In this document: piece after piece, positions 37,563-46,234 of the stretch
How positions within the stretch are numbered: the first letter of the stretch is position 1
Layout: each line of letters begins with the position of its first letter
Assembly (NCBI RefSeq): GCF_014897675.1
Contig: NZ_JABUXU010000004.1
Location: forward strand, 124,001-188,000
Direction: 5' to 3'
Source: Advenella sp. FME57
Lineage (GTDB): Bacteria; Pseudomonadota; Gammaproteobacteria; Burkholderiales; Burkholderiaceae_B
DNA: 64,000 nucleotides
Position numbers and translations under genes: made by a program
Notes under the pieces: generated by a model
The model's input: only the letters and a program-made list of their open reading frames with translations
The model's database searches: none
Told to the model about the DNA's origin: nothing

Positions 37563-39507
37563 GCGGGATGGCATGGCTTATCTGGTGATGAGAATAAATC
37601 CTGATAAGAGCATCGTTGCAGAGCGCATCAGCGATGGACAAGTCAGCTGCTGGGCTAGTGATGAGTTACTTAAAGCGTTTACTGAAGGCACTTTGACGTT
37701 TTTAGATCCAGTCTCAAATGGTGAATCAGGGTCGCACTATCAACGTCCTATAACTGATTTGAATGATGATATTCGGAGTGAGCTAGAGCGACGGATAGCT
37801 TACGTATCAGCGGTACGGGAAGTGGCGCCTAGTGTACATACGCTAGGTACATTTACACCGATAGTTAATGCTGTGGCCCAAAGGATAGGAGATCCACGGC
37901 CTCCGTCATTCACAACACTCTACAAGTGGGTAAGTAAAGTCACGCTATATGGCGAATTTAGGGCGTTGATTCCTCGGTATGATCGTCGAGGTCCACGCCA
38001 TTCTCGTCAAGATCCACGGATCATTGAGTTATTCGAGGAATCAGTGCAAAGCGCATTTTCCCAAAGTCCGCAAGCAACTATAGGAAAGGTGATCGACAAG
38101 GTCAGAACGCTTGTAACACAAGAGAATGCATTGCGCCCTGAGTCCTGCCGATACAAGATTCCTAGCCAGGCAACATGTTATCGGATGTTTGCGCTGTTAG
38201 ATCAGTATGAACAGACGGTTTTGCGTGAAGGAAAAAGAATCGCGATGCGAAAATTCAAATTGGCTGGCGCAGGAGCTGTATCGACACGCATACTGGAGCG
38301 AGTGGAAATTGATCACACACCTCTTGATCTATTTCTCATCGATGAAGAGACTTCGTTACCACTTGGTAGACCGACGCTGACTATAGTTCTAGATCACAAT
38401 AGCCGCATGCCCCTAGGTTATCACCTGGGGTTTAACGCTCCGTCGACAGCGGCTGTTCTAGCCGCGCTTCGCCACGCGATTCTTCCAAAGGAAAAGCATA
38501 AATCCACCATTGGGCTAGAGATACATGGAGACTGGCCATGCTACGGAATACCAGAGAGCATAGTGGTTGATAACGGACTGGAATTTCATGGAAAAGCATT
38601 AGAGCAGGTGGCATTTAATTTGGGAATTCAGATTCAATTTTGCCCGAAAAAAGAGCCGCAGTTTAAAGGTGTCGTTGAGCGCTATCTAAAAACCATCAAC
38701 TATTCATTTGTGCACATGCTTCCAGGGACATCGTATGCTAAGTATTACCAGCGTGGAGACTATGACCCACAGGAGCACGCGGTATTGACACTCAGAGAGT
38801 TTCGAGAGCTCTTCGAAAAATGGATTATCGATGTGTATGCGAAAACAATTCATCGATCTCTCAATACTACACCGTTGGAAAAGTGGAATAGTAGTGCTAA
38901 ATCCTATACGCCCAGGCTACCAAGATCACTCGGTCAACTCACTGCTGAGATGGCTATGCCATGCAAAAGGAGACTGCGACATGACGGGATCATGCTGCTA
39001 GGATTGCATTACAGCCATGACGACTTGGCCCCCATTCTTCGCCGGTTCGGACCAGGTGTGCCGGTAACGGTCACTTACGATCCGAACGATCTGGGCACAA
39101 TTCGCGTTTTTGATCCAGATTCAAATGAAAAATCTTATTTTGCGTATGCAAAAAACTTTGAATACGCCAACGGGTTGACACTCGATCAGCACCGGCTTAT
39201 CAGACGCGAGCTGATTCGCCAGGGGCTGTCTGTAAATGACTCAATAGCGTTGTCGCTAATCAAGCAGGAGATTCGAGACAAAGTCCAGGAACTTTCACTC
39301 AGTAAAAAACATTCTAAGCGGCGTTACGCGGCGCGACTTCGAGGGGCGCAAAAAGAAGCCACAGCGAATAAGGTCTCCAGGCCGCGTCATCACAAGAATA
39401 GCAGGCAAACAGTCAATATATCGCACTTTCTGGGTAAACCTCTATCTGGTCAGCAGGAGCGATCTCCACTTCCCACCTTCAAAATGCGCAAACCGAGGAT
39501 AGTATGA
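37525..39507 (+). CDS. tnsB: TnsB-type DDE transposase
   Basis: A 660-residue retroviral-type integrase. The catalytic triad is the Asp of EIDHT (~263), the Asp of VVDNGLEFHG (~349) and the Glu of GVVERYLK (~385), with the 35-residue D-E spacing. N-terminal helix-turn-helix domains (~60-240) bind the end repeats, and the C-terminal tail contacts TnsC. It performs 3'-strand cutting and joining. A good AAGGAG ribosome site precedes the ATG inside tnsA. Confidence 0.92.
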   Translation: MNGFGFQKNCRFERDGMAYLVMRINPDKSIVAERISDGQVSCWASDELLKAFTEGTLTFLDPVSNGESGSHYQRPITDLNDDIRSELERRIAYVSAVREVAPSVHTLGTFTPIVNAVAQRIGDPRPPSFTTLYKWVSKVTLYGEFRALIPRYDRRGPRHSRQDPRIIELFEESVQSAFSQSPQATIGKVIDKVRTLVTQENALRPESCRYKIPSQATCYRMFALLDQYEQTVLREGKRIAMRKFKLAGAGAVSTRILERVEIDHTPLDLFLIDEETSLPLGRPTLTIVLDHNSRMPLGYHLGFNAPSTAAVLAALRHAILPKEKHKSTIGLEIHGDWPCYGIPESIVVDNGLEFHGKALEQVAFNLGIQIQFCPKKEPQFKGVVERYLKTINYSFVHMLPGTSYAKYYQRGDYDPQEHAVLTLREFRELFEKWIIDVYAKTIHRSLNTTPLEKWNSSAKSYTPRLPRSLGQLTAEMAMPCKRRLRHDGIMLLGLHYSHDDLAPILRRFGPGVPVTVTYDPNDLGTIRVFDPDSNEKSYFAYAKNFEYANGLTLDQHRLIRRELIRQGLSVNDSIALSLIKQEIRDKVQELSLSKKHSKRRYAARLRGAQKEATANKVSRPRHHKNSRQTVNISHFLGKPLSGQQERSPLPTFKMRKPRIV

Positions 39508-40445
39508 TGGATCGAAAACAGTTCTTTAACGCTCTGCAGGCCTTTGATACCGAGTATGTCAATTTTGCTGCTTTCGGCCATATCATCAAGGAAATGGAAA
39601 CGGCGCTGGATCTTTATCGACAGACCGGGTTGGTCAGAAATCTTCTAATAACCGGTGAAAGTGGTTGTGGGAAAACGAGCCTTGCTCGATCATTTCAAAT
39701 GAGCTATCCCAGAGAGCATCTCTTGGAGCAAACGATAACGCCGGTACTTCTTGTTGAGGTTCCGTCACTTGGCACAATCGGTGCCTTGGCTCGAGCAATA
39801 CTGTCTGCACTGGGCGACCCTTACCCAGAGAAAGGGCGAGTCGTAGATCAAACCGCTCGTATTGTAGTTTTACTGCGAAGTTGCAAAACCCAAATGATCA
39901 TCCTCGATGAAGCACAGCACGTTTATGATCGTGGACAGCGTAAAACTCAGTATGCGACGGCCGATTGGCTCAAAACCCTTATAAACGCGATAGAGATCCC
40001 CGTTGTTCTGCTAGGAATCCCAAGACTCGAAAACCTTCTGCAAGTGAACGTCCAGCTTCGCAGGCGCTTTGCGGCACCGATCGAGCTGTCACTAGGTAGT
40101 CCTGATAGCCTTGGATTCCTGGATGCCAATTTTGATGTAATAAATGCGCTAATACCGGTATTACCGCTACCTCTGTCGCTCAGAGCAACGAGTGCGGAGG
40201 ATTTGACGCGCCGCGTCTACTACGCAACTGACGGTCGTGTGGGATATCTCAAGCGACTTTTGGCGGCTGCGTTAGAGGTTGCATGGGAGAACGGCGAGAG
40301 TGAGATAGGTGTAGGCGCGTTGGCTGATGCGTTTACGCGTATATGGCGGGGCGGCGTAAGCAAGCTCAACCCATTCAGTCAAGAGTTTGTTTACAGGAGG
40401 CTGGACCGGTCAGGTGAGCCTTTTGCGGGGGACAGACAGGCATGA
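39504..40445 (+). CDS. tnsC: TnsC-type AAA+ transposition ATPase
   Basis: A 313-residue AAA+ protein. Walker A is GESGCGKTSL (~50-59) and Walker B is MIILDEAQH (~131-139), and RLRRRF-type arginines near 190 are finger candidates. At this length it resembles TniB and small TnsC proteins more than the 555-residue Tn7 TnsC. It links target-selecting TniQ proteins to the transposase. It overlaps tnsB by 4 bp and the next gene by 4 bp. Confidence 0.9.
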   Translation: MMDRKQFFNALQAFDTEYVNFAAFGHIIKEMETALDLYRQTGLVRNLLITGESGCGKTSLARSFQMSYPREHLLEQTITPVLLVEVPSLGTIGALARAILSALGDPYPEKGRVVDQTARIVVLLRSCKTQMIILDEAQHVYDRGQRKTQYATADWLKTLINAIEIPVVLLGIPRLENLLQVNVQLRRRFAAPIELSLGSPDSLGFLDANFDVINALIPVLPLPLSLRATSAEDLTRRVYYATDGRVGYLKRLLAAALEVAWENGESEIGVGALADAFTRIWRGGVSKLNPFSQEFVYRRLDRSGEPFAGDRQA

Positions 40446-41881
40446 AAAGAGCGATCAACCTTCATGATTTCCCGTGCCGTCCTCGACGTTTCGAAAGTGA
40501 AAGTCTCGTGGGCTACCTCTACCGTCTGATGTCCGCAAATGGTCATCACATTTCGGCTGGAGGTCACTACAGAGAGGTCCGTCTCTTATATGCATGGGAT
40601 TTGGCGCATTCCAAAGAGATTTTGCGAGAATTAGCGTTATTCATTGACGAACCGTCATATCAAGCTGATCGGTTTTGGGATGAACGCTCGCTTTTGCTGC
40701 AGTCGAATCTTAAACCTCGGAGCCTTAGTTTTCCGAAACTGAGGGCGAATAGCCCATGGTTTTGTATAGCATGTATGAGGGAACATGCGTTTCATCGGGA
40801 ATACTGGGTCATGCCTCTGGCCAGGACGTGTCCCGTACACGGATTATTCTTGACGGCTTGTTGTGGTGTGTGCAACGCTGTGCTGCAATGGAGTACGTTG
40901 AGAGATGACTGGAAGTGTTCTCGTGGCCACACGATCTACGACGCGCAATCAATACCAGCGACAAAACCTTCCATTCCTCGCGATCAACTTGTTGCAACGC
41001 ACACCCATTTTGGTCTTGAAAATAAAGTAATTTCATCATTTGACCAGTACCGCAGGGATGCAACCATCCATGAGATTTATATCGCTTATTACTGGGTTTT
41101 AAGCCCTGGACGAGTCGATGATGAATGGGGGCTCAAATCGGCCCCAGGTGAGCCCAAGGCCGAAGGACCCACACTCTCTGGTCTGAAGAGCGCCTTCGAC
41201 TGCCCTGCCACGCTCTCCTATGCGTTTGTTCGTTGGGCCTATTTGTGGCGCATCATTATGAGCCCTTTGGGCAGGCATGTACCCATTCCTATATCCTTAC
41301 TAAATCATGTGGTCAGACGAAGGCCGCCTAGTGCTGATGCCCCTTCTAAGGCTAAGTCGTCAAAACGTGAAAAACGTCGCTCTTCATCCAGGACTATTGA
41401 GTTTTTATACGAGCATCGGGTATTGCAGTTGCGGCGCATACTCGTATATTTGAATGATCAGGTTCCGAGTTCCATTGGGCTATCGGCGCTACACCAATTT
41501 AATCGCTGGTGGCCAGAAACCGTCTTGGAAGCACGAAAATTCGGACTTATGTGCCGAGGTAATGCTGGTGTTTCGTGTAAGCACACTCTATGTAATGTTA
41601 AGGATTCAAACACGCAGGTCCAGATTGAAATTACCGTGACAACCCTGTTGGATCGTTTGCTATTTTGCGCGTGCATGCTGTTCACCGCCAATGATCTCAA
41701 GCGATTCTGGGCCTGCTTTATCTTGCCCCGTTCGTTACCGGGTTCGTCTCGCAGAACCGCCCATAAGCGACTGGCGGCCTATCTCATGACGCGCCCGTTG
41801 GACGAACTGAGCAACTGGAACACTCAGATCGAAGCGGATCTGCAGCAGCTTCATCAGGGGTTTTGTGATGAACTCACATAA
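40442..41881 (+). CDS. tniQ: TniQ/TnsD-family target-selection protein
   Basis: A 479-residue TniQ-domain protein. The N-terminal SLVGYLYRLMSANGHH is the family start. A zinc-ribbon follows with WFCIACMREHAF, RTCPVHGLFLTACCGVCNAVLQW (Cys/His pairs at ~107-150). Known TniQ proteins (TnsD, TniQ) recognise target DNA or a targeting complex and recruit TnsC. The size is close to Tn7 TnsD (508). It may recognise the gyrB 3' end. A WKCSRGH Cys/His pair near 160 could complete a second zinc site. Confidence 0.85.
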   Translation: MKRAINLHDFPCRPRRFESESLVGYLYRLMSANGHHISAGGHYREVRLLYAWDLAHSKEILRELALFIDEPSYQADRFWDERSLLLQSNLKPRSLSFPKLRANSPWFCIACMREHAFHREYWVMPLARTCPVHGLFLTACCGVCNAVLQWSTLRDDWKCSRGHTIYDAQSIPATKPSIPRDQLVATHTHFGLENKVISSFDQYRRDATIHEIYIAYYWVLSPGRVDDEWGLKSAPGEPKAEGPTLSGLKSAFDCPATLSYAFVRWAYLWRIIMSPLGRHVPIPISLLNHVVRRRPPSADAPSKAKSSKREKRRSSSRTIEFLYEHRVLQLRRILVYLNDQVPSSIGLSALHQFNRWWPETVLEARKFGLMCRGNAGVSCKHTLCNVKDSNTQVQIEITVTTLLDRLLFCACMLFTANDLKRFWACFILPRSLPGSSRRTAHKRLAAYLMTRPLDELSNWNTQIEADLQQLHQGFCDELT

Positions 41882-43667
41882 CCCGGTACTGCTACGTCAG
41901 CCCGATGGGTGCTTTCTATCCAGACCAAGGCCCGTGCAAGAAGAGTTGTTGGTCGCCTATCTCTACCGGACGTTACGTGCTAATGGTCATGAATCCTTGC
42001 TCGGCATGGTTGATGGGAGATCCGACTCGATAGATGTCAAGCGGGAATTTTTGATCCGTCATCTACGTCTATCGACCGAAGAGTGGAAACGGCTTATCGA
42101 TCCTGGCTATGCTATTTCACAAATAAAAGGGGATAGAAAGCTATTTCTGACGCCTCATATCCGATGGTGTCCCCAATGTGTAGAGGAGTCTCCGATTTTG
42201 CTTGGCCGGTGGCTGTACCGCACTACGGTTGTCTGCACGCAACATAGGGCGTTTATGCGAGATGAATGTCCGCATTGTCACTCATTGCAGAAAATACAGC
42301 GATTTACCCGAACATGCTACACGTGCGGAACTTGCCTTTCCAAGCCCGTTAATGATAAGGTTCCCAAGCCTCTCATTCAACTACAGATCCAGCTAGACAA
42401 TGCACTAAGGAATGGCCAGCCTAATCCATTTTTATTCAAGCTGCGATATCACCAGGCTGCAAAGTTGGTGCACTATCTAGGCGTCCTGGCGTGCAGTGCT
42501 CATCGAGGCGGCATACAGGAGAGAGCTTCGTCACGCAGAGTGCAAAACGATTGCATGCTGATGGAGGCGGCGTCTACCATCGTCAAGAACTGGCCAGACA
42601 GCTTCATTACTTTATTGGCATTGAAGCAGGCTGACCCAACGACCAATAGTGTGCGCAATGATTTTGGGAATCTTTATTCGGTTTTGTACCGATCTCTGAA
42701 AGAGGAGGAGTTCCAGTTTCTTAGAGATTCCTTTGAAGGCTATGTTAATTCCCACTGGACAGGCATCCTCACGAAGAAGAATCGTTTTTTTTCCGAACAT
42801 ACGCGTCACAGTCATCCGCGCATGACGATCAAAAAAGCGGCACGTCTGATGGAGACCACTCCGGCGTTACTGAGGCGCAAGAGCGCGGAACTACAGGGAA
42901 GTGAGATTATGTTCCGGTCGGGGCGTCGGTTACGTACGATTGGAACAACCCAGTCAAGCCGATTGAAGGGAACGACATTAATGCAAGCTGCTCGAATATT
43001 GCACCTTCCAGAAAGACGTGTTCGAATGATGCTTACTGCAGGAGTACTTCAAGCTGAAATCTCGCCGCTAATATTCTCGGCAGCGGCATGGTTTATATCG
43101 GAAGAACGGTTGCAGGCATTATTTTTTCGTCCAACAGGGCAGCCTAAAGAAGTCGGAGTGTCGTTATACCGGCTATGCAGGTATGGGCGGCTAAGCGAGA
43201 CTGAATTCATCGAGCTTGTAAGGGTGTTGATTTCACAAGGCCTTGATGTCGTCAATGCGTCAAAAGACCCGATACCCCTCGGGCTAGCGGAAGTCAGGCG
43301 AATCGATCTAAGACGTTGGCTCCTGACATTGCGGGCGCGTAAGGGCAGCTCCGTGTCCGTCGATGAGGCAGCGAAAGCTCTCGGAGTTAAGCAGCAGGTG
43401 GCGTATCAACTTGTGCATAGCGGTCTGCTACGGAGCTATCGAGCGCCAGACCATGCAGATCTACGCGTACGCGATGTGGACTTGAAAACTTTTCGGCAAG
43501 AATACGTCTCACTGGCCGCATTGGCTCGAAACAACAAGACTTCACCGAAGGCGTTGTTAACCAGGATGTTGTGCTCCCCTGTAACAGGGCCCTCGGTGGA
43601 TGGAGGGCGACAATATTTTTACCGGATTGCCGATTTACCGTTCTGTGGGCATGACATAGAGTTTTAG
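41865..43667 (+). CDS. tniQ: Second TniQ-family protein, larger
   Basis: A 600-residue paralogue that overlaps the first TniQ gene by 17 bp. It has the same start (LLVAYLYRTLRANGHE) and zinc site (RWCPQCVEESP, VVCTQHRAFMRDECPHCH, CYTCGTC; ~100-155). Its extra C-terminal ~250 residues contain repeated helix-turn-helix-like segments (TLMQAARILHLPERRVRMML; VDEAAKALGVKQQVAYQLV), suggesting direct DNA reading. One of the two TniQ proteins probably serves the gyrB site and the other a second target class; which is which cannot be told. Confidence 0.82.
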   Translation: MMNSHNPVLLRQPDGCFLSRPRPVQEELLVAYLYRTLRANGHESLLGMVDGRSDSIDVKREFLIRHLRLSTEEWKRLIDPGYAISQIKGDRKLFLTPHIRWCPQCVEESPILLGRWLYRTTVVCTQHRAFMRDECPHCHSLQKIQRFTRTCYTCGTCLSKPVNDKVPKPLIQLQIQLDNALRNGQPNPFLFKLRYHQAAKLVHYLGVLACSAHRGGIQERASSRRVQNDCMLMEAASTIVKNWPDSFITLLALKQADPTTNSVRNDFGNLYSVLYRSLKEEEFQFLRDSFEGYVNSHWTGILTKKNRFFSEHTRHSHPRMTIKKAARLMETTPALLRRKSAELQGSEIMFRSGRRLRTIGTTQSSRLKGTTLMQAARILHLPERRVRMMLTAGVLQAEISPLIFSAAAWFISEERLQALFFRPTGQPKEVGVSLYRLCRYGRLSETEFIELVRVLISQGLDVVNASKDPIPLGLAEVRRIDLRRWLLTLRARKGSSVSVDEAAKALGVKQQVAYQLVHSGLLRSYRAPDHADLRVRDVDLKTFRQEYVSLAALARNNKTSPKALLTRMLCSPVTGPSVDGGRQYFYRIADLPFCGHDIEF

Positions 43668-43834
43668 CATAGCGATTTTGATAATGAATTACGATGACTT
43701 GAATCTATAAGGTATGTCAGCGGTCCGTTTCGATTCCGCTGAAACGCTGAAGGCCGTACTAGGGTTGTCCTCAGCTACGTAATCAAAGCACCGCTGGCCC
43801 TCCTCACCATGTGGTAGCTGCTGTATGCCCATGC

Positions 43835-44278
43835 TCAGCCTTTCATACGCTGACGTAGCTCCTTGGCTTTTGCTGCAAACTTGGCTTTCACTTTCTCATG
43901 AGCAATGCTACGGCGCGGGTCATCTATTGACGCCTGAACTTGTTCTCTGAACCATGTGTCATGATCAGTCGCTTCGTGTGCCATTTTCAACGCTTCAATC
44001 TGGTCTGTTCTTTTTGCTCTGCTGGTACTGTCCTGCTCAAAATTAGCTGCGTCTACCTCGAATTGAGTCAGTCCAATGTCTTTAAAATAAGATACCAGAG
44101 TTTCAAATCGGCGCCACACCCGCACTACGCTAATGTTTCGTGTGGCAAGCGGGTACTTGTGCGCCCCATCGTTGACCATAACTGTCCAGCCGCCAGCCTG
44201 ACCAATGACATGAACACCGTGAACAACGCCAGTCTCGACCATTTTTGATAAAGTTGTGTCATCTATACATTCGGACAT
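43835..44278 (-). CDS. Plasmid partition-associated (ParC-like) / antitoxin-like protein
   Basis: A 147-residue protein starting MSECIDDTTLSKMVETG, with AGGWTVMVNDGAHKY, a FETLVSYFKDIGLTQFEVDA segment and a charged C-terminal helix (DDPRRSIAHEKVKAKF). It resembles the small proteins annotated as ParC family partition-associated proteins on plasmids and islands, often beside a toxin. No toxin gene stands beside it here, so its role is open. It is the only leftward gene between the transposition genes and the cargo and may mark the first cargo gene. Confidence 0.5.
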   Translation of the reverse strand: MSECIDDTTLSKMVETGVVHGVHVIGQAGGWTVMVNDGAHKYPLATRNISVVRVWRRFETLVSYFKDIGLTQFEVDAANFEQDSTSRAKRTDQIEALKMAHEATDHDTWFREQVQASIDDPRRSIAHEKVKAKFAAKAKELRQRMKG

Positions 44279-44451
44279 GTTTGACCTCGCATTTCACAAT
44301 CAATTCCAATTGCTTTGAGAAACTACCTTTAGAATATAATAATTGCAGAGCATACAGGGCACTAATTGATAAATGTCGAAATATGTTGCTCGTGTAAGTT
44401 TGTGTTACTTATGTGGCATAATGAGACAAGATAAGTGATGAGACAAGAAGA

Positions 44452-45411
44452 ATGAAGAAACAGGAACGATTGGTATTCTTTTATGACCTGGTTATAGAGG
44501 CGTATAGCCGTACGTTCGATGCTCCACAAACTATTTCAGTAAAAAAAGCTATTGAATTAATGGAGCGAGTCGATAGGGAGCAGTGGATTAAGGAGCAGGC
44601 AAAAGGACGAGAACGCCTCTATGTTTCTGATTATCATCATGATGGGAACACGGTCAGCTTTCTTATTAATAAATCAGATACTGAGATCTCTGATCCTGTA
44701 TTCACTATCCCCAATGCGAAACAACGACGAGTAGTTGCAAAAGTAGAGCAAGAGGGACAGGACTTTTCAGTCCATGCAATAATACGTTTGGCTGACGATG
44801 AGCTGGAGCCCGCGTTGGTGCTGATTGAGCATTGTAACGGTCTTGGCTTCGTCAACATACAACGCCTGTTGAATCAAATCCTTCAAGATGCGACAAAGGT
44901 TGTGCCACTGGAGTTTGAGCAAAATCATCCTGACGGAGCGCTCGATAGTAAAGGTAGGCCCAAAAAAATAAATGTCAAATTTAAGACCAGATTTGATGGA
45001 CATGTGTCTAATGAGCTGAAAAAAGACCTCAATGAAGGAAAGGTTCAGTCGATTGAACTTATCACAGAGCGGCAAAAATTTACCCCTTTTGATGAGGACG
45101 GCTATATAAAGGAGAAATGCAAAACGCTCGTGCTCACGCTCAAGGATGAAGAGCATCCAATTCTTGACAAATACAGCAGGATAGTTGGTGTAGTTAAGAA
45201 AAATCGTGATACTTATGACAAGGCACGGATTAAATTTAAGTCGCCAGAGGGGCTTGAGCGTACTGTAGAAATGAATAGTGACGAGGGGCTGGAAAAAGCG
45301 TATGTCAAACGAGCACGTTTAGATGGTTTTCAATCCGATCTTTCATCTTCGTACGAGAAGTTTGAAGTTGCAATTTTAGAAAAAATGAAAGCACTTCTTG
45401 TAGAGGACTGA
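44452..45411 (+). CDS. Unrecognised soluble protein, first gene of a two-gene unit
   Basis: A 319-residue protein that I do not recognise. It has no signal peptide or membrane segment, is rich in Lys and Glu, and has no visible nucleotide-binding or nuclease motif. The middle part (RPKKINVKFKTRFDGHVSNE, ~170-190) and the region KFKSPEGLERTVEMNSDEG (~265-285) are strand-rich. The start is ATG with GAAGA upstream. A four-helix membrane protein follows after 6 bp. Large soluble sensor plus small membrane protein is an arrangement known from abortive-infection pairs such as RexA-RexB, but no homology to RexA is claimed. Confidence 0.6.
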   Translation: MKKQERLVFFYDLVIEAYSRTFDAPQTISVKKAIELMERVDREQWIKEQAKGRERLYVSDYHHDGNTVSFLINKSDTEISDPVFTIPNAKQRRVVAKVEQEGQDFSVHAIIRLADDELEPALVLIEHCNGLGFVNIQRLLNQILQDATKVVPLEFEQNHPDGALDSKGRPKKINVKFKTRFDGHVSNELKKDLNEGKVQSIELITERQKFTPFDEDGYIKEKCKTLVLTLKDEEHPILDKYSRIVGVVKKNRDTYDKARIKFKSPEGLERTVEMNSDEGLEKAYVKRARLDGFQSDLSSSYEKFEVAILEKMKALLVED

Positions 45412-45417
45412 CCAAAT

Positions 45418-45996
45418 ATGTTTAGGCACCTCCTTCGTCCTTTCTCATACCTGTTCATTGAACATCGACTTAAGTGGAAGGTAGATTGGCTGTACCCAAT
45501 GGTTCTCGCAATTTTGTCTGCGGGAACGATAGTAATCCTAAAACATTGGGGGCAAGTGCCTATATATGAAAGCAGTGGACTAATTGAGAAGATTCTCGGA
45601 TTTGTTCAAGTGTTGCCTGGTTTTTATATTGCAGCGCTTGCTGCAATTGCGACGTTCAATAAGCTGGACATTGATAAAACCATGCCCGCTCCTGCACCGA
45701 AGATTGACGTTATAGTTAACGGGACAAGTGTACCCATTGAGTTAACCAGACGGCGTTTCCTCTGCTCCATGTTTGCGTTTTTGACAGCAGAGAGCTTCAT
45801 CTTGATCGTGTTGGCAATATTCGCACTTATTGCACATAGTCCGATAAAGGGGTTGTTGCCTGATAACGTTCATTTTGCAAGCTCAATGGGATTTTTATTC
45901 GCTTTTATGCTGTTGTTTTGGCAAATGGTCTTAGCCACATTTTGGGGATTATTTTATTTAGGAGATAGGCTCCATCAGCCTGACGCCAAAGCTTAA
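45418..45996 (+). CDS. Four-helix membrane protein, second gene of the unknown pair
   Basis: A 192-residue inner-membrane protein with four predicted helices at ~24-45 (WLYPMVLAILSAGTIVILKHW), 60-82, 115-142 and 153-180. A short loop with MPAPAPKIDVIVNGTSVPIE (~92-111) joins helices 2 and 3. It is transcribed with the soluble gene 6 bp upstream. In a defence island, a small multi-helix protein of this kind is a plausible membrane-disrupting effector; this is inference from context. A weak terminator follows at 46075. Confidence 0.65.
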   Translation: MFRHLLRPFSYLFIEHRLKWKVDWLYPMVLAILSAGTIVILKHWGQVPIYESSGLIEKILGFVQVLPGFYIAALAAIATFNKLDIDKTMPAPAPKIDVIVNGTSVPIELTRRRFLCSMFAFLTAESFILIVLAIFALIAHSPIKGLLPDNVHFASSMGFLFAFMLLFWQMVLATFWGLFYLGDRLHQPDAKA

Positions 45997-46074
45997 GTAG
46001 TTCAGCTTGAATCGGCGGGTTTGCTAGATTCAATCATTCCAGATGCGCGACGCTTATACCCTGTAGCGCAAATT

Positions 46075-46096
46075 AACCGCCGGTAACAGCGGTTTT
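46075..46096 (+). terminator. Weak terminator-like hairpin
   Basis: AACCGC (46075-46080) pairs with GCGGTT (46089-46094), followed by TT only. It lies 80 bp behind the membrane-protein gene and before the methyltransferase operon. Confidence 0.4.
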
Positions 46097-46234
46097 GGCT
46101 GCTGTTCAAATGTCACTATTAATTTAGTTTCATATTATAAATAGCGTAATTGATTGTAAGGTTAAGTAGAATCTGGGGGATACGGCTCAATTCACTAAGA
46201 ACAGCGAACGATCGGCACAAGGAGCAATTTTAAA

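Larger units (their letters stand above)
35869..43667 (+). mobile_element. Tn7-like transposon, end and transposition module (tnsA-tnsB-tnsC-tniQ-tniQ)
   Basis: A complete Tn7-type gene set follows tandem 20-bp repeats next to the gyrB stop codon. In Tn7, tnsA lies next to the end that faces the target gene, and the same polarity holds here. The order TnsA, TnsB, TnsC, TniQ, TniQ resembles the tni genes of comM-inserted Tn6022-type elements. The other end was not found by eye; the defence genes up to ~57644 are probably its cargo. Element coordinates are therefore those of the recognisable module only. Confidence 0.75.

Noticed and set aside
46120-46200. TCACTATTAATTTAG as inverted transposon-end repeat
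   Set aside because: Similarity is limited to AT-rich core bases and is single copy.
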